A DNA stretch of 64,000 nucleotides from Mucor racemosus (taxonomy: Eukaryota; Mucoromycota; Mucoromycetes; Mucorales; Mucoraceae), in contig JAPEHQ010000018.1 in the NCBI GenBank assembly GCA_027405735.1, positions 682,001 to 746,000 of the forward strand. The letters run 5' to 3'. The first letter of the stretch is position 1, and every line of letters begins with the position of its first letter. This document shows, one piece after another, positions 49,480 to 63,871 of this stretch. The position numbers and the translations under genes were made by a program. The notes below the pieces were generated by a model that saw only the letters and a list, made by a program, of their open reading frames with translations, was not told the DNA's origin and ran no database searches.

Positions 49480-49899
49480 ACGCTAAAAGTATTTATGCCT
49501 TTGTAAGTTTCTGTTTGTAACACACAAAATCTTTTTTCTTCGTCACTCTTTCCTCAGCTTTTTTATTTACGTTTAAAATTACAACAACAAAAAGACCAAT
49601 ATTTTTTTATAAACTGAAATCAAGTAGCAAATACAAATACATATTTTTCTTATTGTTTATTTGGAAATAAATTATTAACTGTTAATGTTAAGGCGTTAGG
49701 GCACGTTATAATATCTTTCTCAAGCAAAAAAAGCGTTTAGGACTTAATCATTTTGTTCCATTATCTACGTTATAATCAATGCTTTTTTGGTCTAAAGTCG
49801 ATATCTACCTGGATAAAGACTGGTGATTATAAAAGTATGTATAGCATTGACTTGATTTGAATGAATGAATAAACTCATGTTAGTCTATTTAATTTCTAA

Positions 49900-50180
49900 A
49901 AAGTATTTATTTCTATTTAGTGGCCAACAGCTAAGAAGAGGAAATCAAGATGTTGTCTTGCATATCATTACCAACTATCAAAGGTACACCATAATTATTA
50001 CTTATTAGCTTGTTATTAATAATTGATTTTACTAATAAATCGATTTTTATAGGTCAAAAGTAAGTTTGTTCAGGTAAAGCATTGAATAAATTGGTTTGGG
50101 ACAAAGAGGGTAAAAGGTGGCAATAGGTTCCAGTGATGGCCATGCTTATGTTTATGTTTATGATATTGGAGAGGTAAGAC
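49900..50180 (+). pseudogene. Captured host-gene fragment with a WD-repeat resembling dynein intermediate chain
   Basis: 50074-50174 reads as GKALNKLVWDKEGKR, then after a one-base frameshift AIGSSDGHAYVYVYDIGE. This is a WD-repeat ending typical of the last blades of cytoplasmic dynein intermediate chains. The frame is broken (TAG at about 50133) and VY is duplicated. Splice-like signals remain on both sides: TTTTTATAG before it (50044-50052) and GAGGTAAGA after it (50172-50179). A further exon-like stretch at 49921-49981 is bounded by TATTTAG and AAAGGTACACC. Retained introns point to capture at the DNA level. The mirror copy is at about 54054-54334. Confidence 0.55.
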
Positions 50181-52255
50181 TGAAACTCAATGTAAATCAC
50201 ATCTAGCGCATTAATTATCAAGTAAGACTATATTATCGTCAAATAATCTACCACACAATATTAACATGTATAAATATTTACAGTAATAAGCTTGAATCAA
50301 GTGAATCAAGTGGGTACAGCATCGTAAATTCTTGAAAAAGTTCTCAAGTATTATAAAATCTCTTATTTTTAAGACTCACAAAGCTTACAAGCGGAATATT
50401 AATTTTAAAAATTATTTTTGTCCAGATCATCAATTTTGACATTTTTAATTTTTTTTTTCTGGTTTTGCAAATTTAGAGTTAATTATACTACCAATTATAA
50501 AAACAAAAAATATACACATATACAGAGTTTAGCGCTCTATTTGCTCAATAAAAAATAACAAATATTTTTATTGCAAAATATTACATGAAAATCCTTTAGC
50601 CAAAATCCCGTTTTTGGGGCAAAAGTGCAAATATTTATTACTTGACATTTAATATTAAGCTTTTATGAAATGCGTAATAGTTATAGCTACAATTTTCTCT
50701 CACAATGTAGTATATTTAAACGTTGATTTTGGTATCAAAATTTGATTTTTCTGATTTTTGGTCAAAATCATGAGTGTTGGTAAGGATAAAATGAATCCCA
50801 AAAATGTCCGCTACAAAAACTGAATTTTCAGACTGTACGTGTTAAATTTAAGAAAAGTTAAAAAAAAAGAAATGCTTTTTTATTTAAAACTTAGATATAC
50901 CATATTATAAGAGACTTAGCCGTTCAATCTCGCTATGTTCAATTACGGCGTCGTTCTACGGGTTTGCTTTTGCAATTTTTTTAATGAATGTATGATATGA
51001 CAGACGGTTTTTCTGGAAGAAAAATGTATGTTTCTATGATAGCAGATATTGCCTATTTTGTTTAGCATATGGGTTCATGCGCTGTAATACTGCTTTTACA
51101 TTGGCTGAAATGTGCAATTTAGCAGGATTTTAATTGCGCTGAATAATGTGAAGCCTTAAAAATCCTTTTATATGTACGTGTGTTGTTTTTCTCTTTTTGT
51201 TTTTATATTCCAACAAGGATATATTTACCGTTTGATAAGGCATATCAGACTATCAAGCTGGTATTCTTTTCTTTAACTGAATATGCATGCCAACATAAGG
51301 GACAAAAAACGTTTTTAATATAGGTAGCAGTTTATATTACAGAACGATATTTTCATTTAACCGCGCTCTAAGATCAAATATCATTATTTACTACTGTATT
51401 GTTGGACAAATGTTTTGATTACCAGATCAAATCGAAGACAATGATATTTATATCTACTCAATTAAAGGCTAGAACTGGCTACTAACCCACGAAATCTTCC
51501 AGAAAAGTGATAAAATTTCAAATGATATAAAAATAAAAAAAAGAATAATCTAATGTTTTGTCCAATAACCATAGTTTCAATTGTAGCTAGCGTATACTTG
51601 AAAACAAATCTTTTTACAGTTGACAATCGTAAACTAAAATAGTCAGTTTAAAGATGGTTAATTTGTTTAAATTTTATGAGTGATAAAGTAACATTTATAA
51701 CCTTAGATTTGGTTTGCATATAAATTTAAGCAGTAAGTGTTATTCAATTTTATGCTCGAGCAAAAATCATTGTTGCTGTAAACATTATAGCTATAAACAT
51801 ATTTACAAATGATGATAATCGTAAATATATTGGCTCTTTCATGTATTGCTCTACTACATCAACAACGTATTTAATTGTATTATCTATAATCTATATTAAT
51901 AAAAGCAAATGTAATTAAAACCCATTCCAGTAAAAAAATGTAATGGAATTTTGAGAACGGCACGGTGCTCATGTACAAACCAATTTGTGCCCATACGATC
52001 AGCTCATTATGCTCATGGTCAAACTGTATTGTTATGGACAAACAGGGAAAATGATATGCTTATGGGCAATTCTACTATTATGCACACATGGGATTAATAA
52101 TGTTATGCACACTGACAGAATCTATAATTCTGCACATACAGGCTCAGCGTTGTGCTCGTGTGCAGTTTCTTTTGTTGTACCCATGTGCATATTGTTATCT
52201 TTTTAACTATATTCAGTGCGCACAACAGCTCAGGCTATAGTGTGCAGCCCACCTG

Positions 52256-52599
52256 TGTTACGCCAGGAGATTATATCAATCTCAAAACTAAAATATGTAC
52301 TAAATCATTTAATAAAAATAAAGGAAAACTGTTATAAAATGAAAGAGCACACTAAAATTAAAGAACTTCATTATAAGATCAAAACATCTTTTATATTCAC
52401 ATTCTCTAATTATATGACCTGTTTAAATGAGTCTATTTATATATATCATATATCCAATCAAGTCTAGGTGGCACACACTAGTTCCACATTCCTGTATAAA
52501 CGGAGCTTCATAACATAATACACAGCAATGTAGAACTTAACATATCAGACTGTGTCGTAATCTTAACCAAGGAATGCACCCAGATCTGTGGATGCAACA
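52256..52599 (-). repeat. Solo LTR in the palindrome spacer, 5-bp target duplication ACCTG
   Basis: 344 bases with ends TGTTACGCCAGG and GGATGCAACA (TGTT...AACA), flanked by ACCTG at 52251-52255 and 52600-52604. The equivalent spacer of copy 1 (22460-22490, reverse complement) has a single uninterrupted CCCACCTGGGC, which is the empty site. Read on the minus strand, the start TGTTGCATCCAC matches LTR2 at 18918. Only one copy is present, because the insertion is in the unpaired centre. Confidence 0.75.
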
Positions 52600-54053
52600 A
52601 CCTGGGCACAACGAAATTATATTGTGCAGCACAGATCGGCCGTAGTGAGGCAAGAGATTAGACCATTCTTTTTTTTTTATTTCTATATTACAGTATTTGA
52701 AATTCTATCACTTTTCTGGAACATTTCGTGGGTTTGTAGCCAGTTCTAGCTTTTTATTGATTAGATATAAATATCGTTGTTGCCTTTGATTTGATCTGGT
52801 AATCAATAAATATCTACGTCCAACAATACAGTAGTAATAAATAACAATATTTGATCCTAAAATGCAGTTATATAAAAATATCAGTCTCTAAGCTTTAATA
52901 TTAGGCTGCTACCTATATTAAAAACATTAGTCCCTTATATTAGAATGCGTATTCAGATACAAGAAAAGAATACCAGCTTGATAGTCTGATATGCCTTATC
53001 AAACGGTAAATATATCCTTGTTGGAATATAAAAACAAAAAGAGAAAAACAACACACGTACATATAAAAGGATTTTTAAGGCTTCACATTATTCAGCGCAA
53101 TTAAAATCCTGCTAAATTGCACATTTCAGCCAATGTAAAAGCAGTATTACAGCGCATGAACCCATATGCTAAACAAAATAGGCAATATCTGCTATCATAG
53201 AAACATACATTTTTCTTCCAGAAAAACCGTCTGTCATATCATACATTCATTAAAAAAATTGCAAAAGCAAACCCGTAGAACGACGCCGTAATTGAACATA
53301 GCGAGATTGAACGGCTAAGTCTCTTATAATATGGTATATCTAAGTTTTAAATAAAAAAGCATTTCTTTTTTTTTAACTTTTCTTAAATTTAACACGTACA
53401 GTCTGAAAATTCAGTTTTTGTAGCGGACATTTTTGGGATTCATTTTATCCTTACCAACACTCATGATTTTGACCAAAAATCAGAAAAATCAAATTTTGAT
53501 ACCAAAATCAACGTTTAAATATACTACATTGTGAGAGAAAATTGTAGCTATAACTATTACGCATTTCATAAAAGCTTAATATTAAATGTCAAGTAATAAA
53601 TATTTGCACTTTTGCCCCAAAAACGGGATTTTGGCTAAAGGATTTTCATGTAATATTTTGCAATAAAAATATTTGTTATTTTTTATTGAGCAAATAGAGC
53701 GCTAAACTCTGTATATGTGTATATTTTTTGTTTTTATAATTGGTAGTATAATTAACTCTAAATTTGCAAAACCAGAAAAAAAAAATTAAAAATGTCAAAA
53801 TTGATGATCTGGACAAAAATAATTTTTAAAATTAATATTCCGCTTGTAAGCTTTGTGAGTCTTAAAAATAAGAGATTTTATAATACTTGAGAACTTTTTC
53901 AAGAATTTACGATGCTGTACCCACTTGATTCACTTGATTCAAGCTTATTACTGTAAATATTTATACATGTTAATATTGTGTGGTAGATTATTTGACGATA
54001 ATATAGTCTTACTTGATAATTAATGCGCTAGATGTGATTTACATTGAGTTTCA

Positions 54054-54334
54054 GTCTTACCTCTCCAATATCATAAACATAAACATAAGCATGGCCATCA
54101 CTGGAACCTATTGCCACCTTTTACCCTCTTTGTCCCAAACCAATTTATTCAATGCTTTACCTGAACAAACTTACTTTTGACCTATAAAAATCGATTTATT
54201 AGTAAAATCAATTATTAATAACAAGCTAATAAGTAATAATTATGGTGTACCTTTGATAGTTGGTAATGATATGCAAGACAACATCTTGATTTCCTCTTCT
54301 TAGCTGTTGGCCACTAAATAGAAATAAATACTTT
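54054..54334 (-). pseudogene. Mirror copy of the captured WD-repeat gene fragment
   Basis: Exact inverted partner of 49900-50180 in the right palindrome arm, with the same frameshift and stop. The damage therefore predates the duplication or was copied by gene conversion. Confidence 0.55.
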
Positions 54335-54754
54335 TTAGAAATTAAATAGACTAACATGAGTTTATTCATTCATTCAAATCAAGTCAATGCTATACATACT
54401 TTTATAATCACCAGTCTTTATCCAGGTAGATATCGACTTTAGACCAAAAAAGCATTGATTATAACGTAGATAATGGAACAAAATGATTAAGTCCTAAACG
54501 CTTTTTTTGCTTGAGAAAGATATTATAACGTGCCCTAACGCCTTAACATTAACAGTTAATAATTTATTTCCAAATAAACAATAAGAAAAATATGTATTTG
54601 TATTTGCTACTTGATTTCAGTTTATAAAAAAATATTGGTCTTTTTGTTGTTGTAATTTTAAACGTAAATAAAAAAGCTGAGGAAAGAGTGACGAAGAAAA
54701 AAGATTTTGTGTGTTACAAACAGAAACTTACAAAGGCATAAATACTTTTAGCGT

Positions 54755-55081
54755 TGATGTATCATTCTTAAACCGGATCATGTCAAATCCAAAAAAAGTA
54801 AACAATAACAGATTCGGAACCGGAAGTTACTTAATTGAATATTAACTATACCATGCTCCTAAAAGCATGGTATAGAAGCATGATACTCCAGTGCGATATT
54901 CCAACATGATATACCAACATAACACATTACTATTAAATAACATCTAAACTACCTTATCACATCATTAATTTCCCAAATCAAATAGTATATAAACCCTATT
55001 AATTTCATTCCAATAAACGATATCTCTTTACTTGATTAAATTTCTTGTTTTTATTTAACCTAAGCATATTTTGATAAATCA
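54755..55081 (-). repeat. Mirror copy of the solo LTR
   Basis: Inverted partner of 49153-49479 (starts TGATGTATCATTC, ends TGATAAATCA), with the same ACGCT/AGCGT flanks. Confidence 0.8.
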
Positions 55082-55524
55082 AGCGTTACTAAACAGGTTG
55101 TTGTCGTTGTTCTCATTTGGTCCCCAAAAGAAGAACATGGGCAGAACTCTTTCAAACTCCAAATTTCAAATTGATATATCTCGTCAATACGGCAATTCTG
55201 TTGAATCCGATTAGCTTACATATGCTTTAAAACATTCAAATTATCTTCGTTATTAATTATATTATGACTGATATACTTTAGTAACTTGACTAAAAAACTT
55301 TGATCCCATTGCTCTGCTCATTTGGGCTGTCTGATCGGCACAAAAAAAATTTATTCTGCACATCTATGCAGATCATTATGCCTATGGGAAGCATAGTTTG
55401 ACCGTAGTAGTGAAGAGCTTCTAGGTCTTCTTGGTTTAAAAGACTACATATAAGAATTACATTTCAATATGAGTTAGAAATGGAATTGGCTTCAAAATTG
55501 GCTGTTTAATATCCTCGAAAGCCG

Positions 55525-56640
55525 ACCGTTTTGGAATTTACTTTTTATCTCATAAAAATAACCAAAAACATGTAGAAACCATTGCTTTTTTCTTAAAAAT
55601 TGGGCCTCATTTTTTACCCCTGCTCAACTTTTTTTTTACTAAATAACAACGCAACAAAATTGTATACCGTTATACCTTAGATGCTCAACTTTAATTCAAA
55701 AACAAGTACTCGGAATTATCCTATTTTTTGCAGTTGGTATAACTTTTTTCATGTTAATGTTTCAGATTTTTACGCGTATTTCACTGCTAAAATTAAAAAC
55801 TTTGAGGCTTCATATCTCTACAAAAAATTAAGTTATACTAGCACTATCTAATAATAAAATTTACTTGTTTTGGAGTGCTCTATCACATATTCAAGTACAA
55901 AAAAATTCTAAGCACTTTTATTTTTTTTCATTTTTTTTGGCATTTTTGTAGTGGATTTCAAAATATTCGTTAAATTGAGCAGCATTTTTTTTATATTCAT
56001 GCCATCAACCTCGTTAAGCTCTCTCAGATCCAACTTGGGTTTTCTCAAAATATTGATTTTTCGTGGAGATATTCTCAAAAATGTGTACAAAGAGATACCT
56101 TCGTTCCTAGCTTCAGTTTTTCCTTATATACCCTCATCCCAAATTCTGATTTTGAAAAAAAAATTGCAAAAATCTCGGTTTCTCTACGAAAAATTTAACT
56201 AGAAGATTCAGCAATAGCTCGACTGATAGATAATTATGCTGCGCATCATCTTCATTGCTTATATTAAAAGCATGCTTATAAAAAATGATGTGGATTTTCA
56301 AAAAAACCATCAAAATTTCAATTGCATTTTACGCAAAATTTAATGCAAAACATTTACCCAAATTTTGTTTTGATGAATGTAAAATTGAAAACTGTATAAA
56401 AAACAATTAATAGGCCAGTTCAACTTACTTTGCAGTTCACAAGCTATTAAACGATTTTGTTTTTTTGAATCATTTTTCGATTATTTTTTCACCATGATCC
56501 TCAAATCAATTTTGGAACTCAGTCATCATCATAGGCTTTAAGCTGTGATATGAGATACTATTTTGATTATCTCGACGAAAAATCAATATTTTTCGTTGAA
56601 ACAAAAAATGAAGTGTAGTTGTTAAGTGGATCTATCTTGT
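55525..56640 (-). repeat. Dispersed repeat R1, copy 6 (right palindrome arm and beyond)
   Basis: Reverse orientation. Up to 56549 it is the mirror of copy 5. From 56549 to about 56640 it continues as normal R1 sequence (GATTATCTCGACGAAAAATC, GTTGAAACAAAAAATGAAGT), which the left copy lacks. Confidence 0.8.
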
Positions 56641-57959
56641 CATTGCAAAAAATACATTAGTAATATCCTAAGAAAACTCTGAAAAATGCGTATGTGTGCT
56701 AAGAGCTGATGAAAAGTTATGAATTATTTGTAAAAGATGGTAATATATATATGCTGATTTCAAGAAATTCACAATTCGCTTTTATATTTCGATTCTACAA
56801 CCATTTTTGAAGAGATATGTCATTTGTATGCATAGTATTTAATTTCAAATCCAAGCACATTAAAAGTGTGAAATGTAACATTTTCCAAGCTTTTCTATCC
56901 GGTCTATAGTATTGAAGATCTTCCTTTCAGTATGTTAGTGATTGAATTGTAGATGTTTTTGGGCTTTGATCTAAGCCATACTATAGTATCTGCTAATTTT
57001 GTTTCGGCTTTTCAGTATTTTGAAAGCCTTGCTTGATTATAGAATTAAATACTACTACTACTACTACTACTACTACTATTTATCAAGTTTATTATATGTG
57101 TAACCGCTTCTATTCTCATAATATAAAAAAATCCATATGTTTACTGTATAACAAGACAGGTCGTCGTGACTTTAAAGGTTCAATTTTTGCATTTATTTGG
57201 CTTCGTTTGACATATATAAACATTGCTTATGTATAAATTATATAGTCTTTCCATTATTCTCGCCTGTGGTATGCATTAACACCCTTATAATTACTAGAAA
57301 AAAAACCCCATCAGAGCTTTTTCACGTAGAAAATATCGACCAAAAGGGGTTAACATCAGAAATTATGTATAGTGCATTGCGTTATAATGTATAGGGGGGA
57401 TTCATTGTTTTGACTATTTGCTCGGAATTCAAAATTGATTTGAGGAGAACAAAGACAATACGCAATAATGAGCAATCTAGATTGCATATATATGCATTAA
57501 TAGCTTTCAATATCAATTAGGCAAATTGAATTAATGATAAATGGTTCATTATTAGGAGTCAGTTGTATATATACAAATATAAAGTACTCTTCTCCAATAA
57601 TGGTTATGACAATCGGAAAAAGATAACATTAAATAGCAAACATCTCATAACATACATATAACATTAACTCCTAGTATGATCAATCATAATCAGGGGGTAA
57701 ATTTCTATAAAAGCAGTGAGGAAAAGAGGCCATGTAGCACTAAGATGGCATTTATTGATATTTGAATTTTGTTTACGCCCACTATTGTGTTATTATGATT
57801 TACTCCCGATTAATTCAAATAAGTTTTAGGGGGGAGAGGGGGGAGAAAAAGAAAAGGAAAGATACCACCAACATGATTACAATTTGTTTATTTTGTCAAT
57901 AGTGTTTAACCTTTTTTTCTTTTCTTTACTCTTCTTTACGTTACTTTCAAAAGAGTATC
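56641..57959. other. 1.3-kb intergenic region with an (ACT)n microsatellite
   Basis: No gene supported. (ACT)9 lies at 57051-57078. GGGGGGAGAGGGGGGAGAAAAAG at 57829-57850 and a pyrimidine tract at 57907-57945 precede the P450 start and probably belong to its promoter. Frames of 65-67 aa near 57033-57394 have no recognisable features. Confidence 0.5.
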
Positions 57960-60029
57960 ATGTTGGATGACTGGAAGATCTGTCGACCTCCTTACATTTT
58001 CCCATTGCTGAGTTGCTTTGCTTTAATGTCCTCTGTAGCCGCTTATTATATGAACAAAAAGCATACCAAGATCTCAGTCTTAAACAATCATAAAGCAACA
58101 CATATAGAGCAGATACCATCTCCACCAAATAAGTACCCAATTATAGGTATATATAAGTAAAAACACTCAAATAAGGGAGGGGGGGGGGAAGGCTGGGTTA
58201 GTTAAAAGAGAAGAAAAGAATTGGTTGGAATCGAGTTGAATATAGAGTATGTAGATTTTTAAACAGAAAACTTCTGGTAGGGCATTTGCTATCGCTTGGA
58301 AAAGTACCTTCAAAGCAAGTTTCGATATGGCACAAAGAAATAGGTATGTATATTACAAAATTTGACTATAATTTATTTACATTTTACAAATAAGGGCCAC
58401 TATATCAATTGCAGATGGGTCAGCAAATATGGATAATGATAGCGGATCCCATCATTGCGCATGAGATTTTTATCAAGCAAGGCAGTAAATCATCGTCTCG
58501 ACCTTATCATACTTTTGCAGTAAAAATATATGGTCGAAACAACAAGTAAGGAAACACATAAACTTTTTTTTTTCAAAATCTTATAATTTTAATTGCAATA
58601 TTTATATTTGTAGAGGCATTATTTTCACAAGCTACAGCCCGAAATGGAAATGTGAACGAAAAGCCGGTAAATATTTGCAATGCGTAGATGAAAATAATGC
58701 AATTTGTTGATTATTGAAATAGCCACAGCAGTTCTTAGTCCTAAATCCGTTGATCGATTTAGTGAAATTTTAGAATTCGAAGCAGATTCTTTTATAGAAC
58801 GGATCGCTCAAGATAGTGAAAAGGAAGCTTATATTAACCCATACGAGAATTTGCAATTGTGCTCATTAAATATCATCACTACAACATGTTTGGCAATTAG
58901 ATTCGATAATATTAAAGATCCGATATTTCAAAAGATTGCGAAATTTGTGCATGGTTCAATGATTTATGCTAGTATTGCAGGCGATATAGGCTCATTTTTT
59001 CCAGGTTTAGCATGGTTGAGCACAGTAACCAGAAAAGAAAGAGAAATGCAAAATTTTGTGCATGAATATAGAGATAAAGTTTACGAGAAATTAGTGTCCA
59101 ATGCATTGAATGGAGATGCAGAATGTTTGGTCAAAAATTTATATCAGATGATGGAGGAAATAAAATTAGACGAGGATGACATTTTAGTATTTATGAGTAA
59201 TTTATTTAGAGATTATGAATTTGGGTAATATTTTAAACAAGTTTATTCAATAGGTGATTTTATAGGGGCAGGGGCAGATACGATTGCAGTTTCCCTTTAT
59301 TGGACATTTGCCATTTTATCACAGAAAAAAGATATCCAGGATAGAGTTATACAAGAACTTGATACATGGAGAGAAAATCATGGCGATGCAAATGAATTTC
59401 CTCGATTTAATGAACACAGAGATGAATTTCCATACACAATATGTGTTCAAAAAGAAATTATGCGATTTCGACCAACAACTAATTTCGGAATCCCACATTC
59501 AGCCTCTGAAGAAAGTAATGCATTTCACGTTGTAATTATGTCAAAGCAATCATTAACCATTACGTTGGTAGTTATCATTGGAAATTATGTTATACCAAAG
59601 GGTGCTATACTTGTTAGTAGTATGGCAGCAATGCATATGAACCCTGACTTTTATGATCAACCTGAAGTATTTAATCCTGATAGATTTATGACAAATACAC
59701 AGAAAATGTCAAAGGCAGCTAATTGTAAACCACTTGAAAGAGATCATTATGGATTTGGTTGGGGAAAGCGTATTTGTCCTGGTATACATTTGGTAAGTCA
59801 AGAATGCCTAAATACAATTCTACTTTTTTTATTTATTTACAATACAATGCAGGCTGAAGTCGAGATATTCAACATTTACATGCGATTATTCTCGAGATAT
59901 ACGATTGAACCAGAATTAGATTCATCAGGAAATCCAATTTACATTGATTTAAATGATTTTGAAGACTTTGGAATTGTAGTGAAACCTTTGCCATTCAAAG
60001 TAAGGTTAATAGCACGAGAAAAGAAGTAA
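57960..60029 (+). CDS. Cytochrome P450 monooxygenase, eight exons
   Basis: Exons 57960-58146, 58281-58343, 58395-58545, 58614-58666, 58723-59196, 59254-59514, 59572-59792 and 59853-60029; 528 aa. N-terminal anchor YIFPLLSCFALMSSVAAYYM, then a Pro-rich hinge (IPSPPNKYPIIGHLLSLG). Helix I is GAGADTIAVSLYW, which appears only if the 57-nt intron 59197-59253 is removed. The ExxR motif of helix K is KEIMRFRP. The PERF-like stretch is FNPDRFM. The heme-binding loop is FGWGKRICPGIHL, with the last intron starting right after it. Predicted to be an ER-bound, heme-thiolate oxygenase that needs a P450 reductase. The substrate cannot be read from the sequence. Convergent with the Ca2+ ATPase (158 bases between stops). 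Exon limits in the middle of the gene are the least certain. Confidence 0.88.
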
Positions 60030-60187
60030 ATCGCCGTTTGGTTTTTACTGTAAATAGTAGGATTATAATAATCATTCATTATTTCTTGATTGTATATATT
60101 CGAATTACTAGAGAAATTTTCATCAAATTATTTCTAACGTAAAATTTCTATTTATTATTAATTAATTAATTATTATAATATAATCTA

Positions 60188-63475
<3,288 letters not shown>

Positions 63476-63871
63476 AAAAAATTAAACGATGTAAACAGAA
63501 TAAAAAGGGTCTTCTTTTGAAATACTATTCAATGGGTTACTTGGTATCTACAAAGTTTAAATGAATGTGGTACAATGATTATCAAATAACCAATGAATTA
63601 TATAATCAATGGGAACAATTCCCTTATTTGCATTGTATAGACCGTTGTGTGCTTTTAAGCTTTCTTGTGGTGATTCAATTTTTTGTGGGGCGGAAACCAT
63701 AAGCTAGGTATCTTGATTCTTAATTCTTTATTGCCATGTCAACGAAAACGACAAAAACGCAAACAAAATTACTTCCAAGTGAGATAAATTGGTTTCGAAG
63801 TATGACAAGCAATAATCCTCATATTAGTTTTTTCGAGTTTTTTCAAGTCATATAATAAAAGAAGAGCCAAT
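63476..63871. promoter_or_regulatory. Likely divergent promoter region upstream of the Ca2+ ATPase
   Basis: About 400 bases between the Ca2+ ATPase start and the next plus-strand ATG. A small frame, 63736-63858 (ATGTCAACG...TAA, 40 aa), lies in it and could be a first exon or an upstream frame of the right-edge gene. No clear splice join to the downstream frame was found. Promoter function is inferred from the head-to-head arrangement. Confidence 0.35.

Larger units (their letters stand above)
48832..55402. mobile_element. Foldback composite transposon, copy 2 (enlarged by insertions)
   Basis: Ends CTACGGTCAAACTATGCTTC (48832) and its inverse (55402), preceded by CACTA. It has the same architecture as 20918-24653: two inverted A-type arms around a spacer with a B-type end (GATCGGCCGTAGTG at about 52637-52650), but the spacer is inverted relative to copy 1. 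The junction AGGCAAGAGATTAGACC beside the B end matches the one in copy 1 (22416-22430, reverse complement), so both descend from one composite. It is larger because of a solo LTR (49153-49479 and its mirror), a captured gene fragment (about 49900-50340 and its mirror) and an LTR in the spacer (52256-52599). No transposase frame. Confidence 0.8.
47685..56549. repeat. 8.9-kb palindrome (large inverted duplication)
   Basis: Left arm 47685 to about 51275 and right arm about 52960-56549 are inverted copies. Paired landmarks sum to 104234 at every point checked (for example 48032/56202, 48144/56090, 49153/55081, 50331/53903), so no net indel was found across about 3.6 kb. Two open frames in each arm (83 and 60 aa) are identical at the protein level. 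The inner 270 bases (51275-51550 against 52655-52960) have diverged. The arms include 1.15 kb outside the transposon (R1 plus an LTR1 piece), so the duplication is larger than the mobile element. The centre (about 51552-52650) is unpaired. Confidence 0.88.

Noticed and set aside
59225..59265. Alternative 41-nt intron in the P450 gene
   Set aside because: Using GT at 59225 leaves the wrong phase for the GAGADT helix. The 57-nt intron 59197-59253 restores the frame exactly.
59284..59535. 83-aa frame inside the P450 gene
   Set aside because: Shadow frame of P450 exon 6. The P450 frame across the same bases carries the GAGADT and ExxR motifs.
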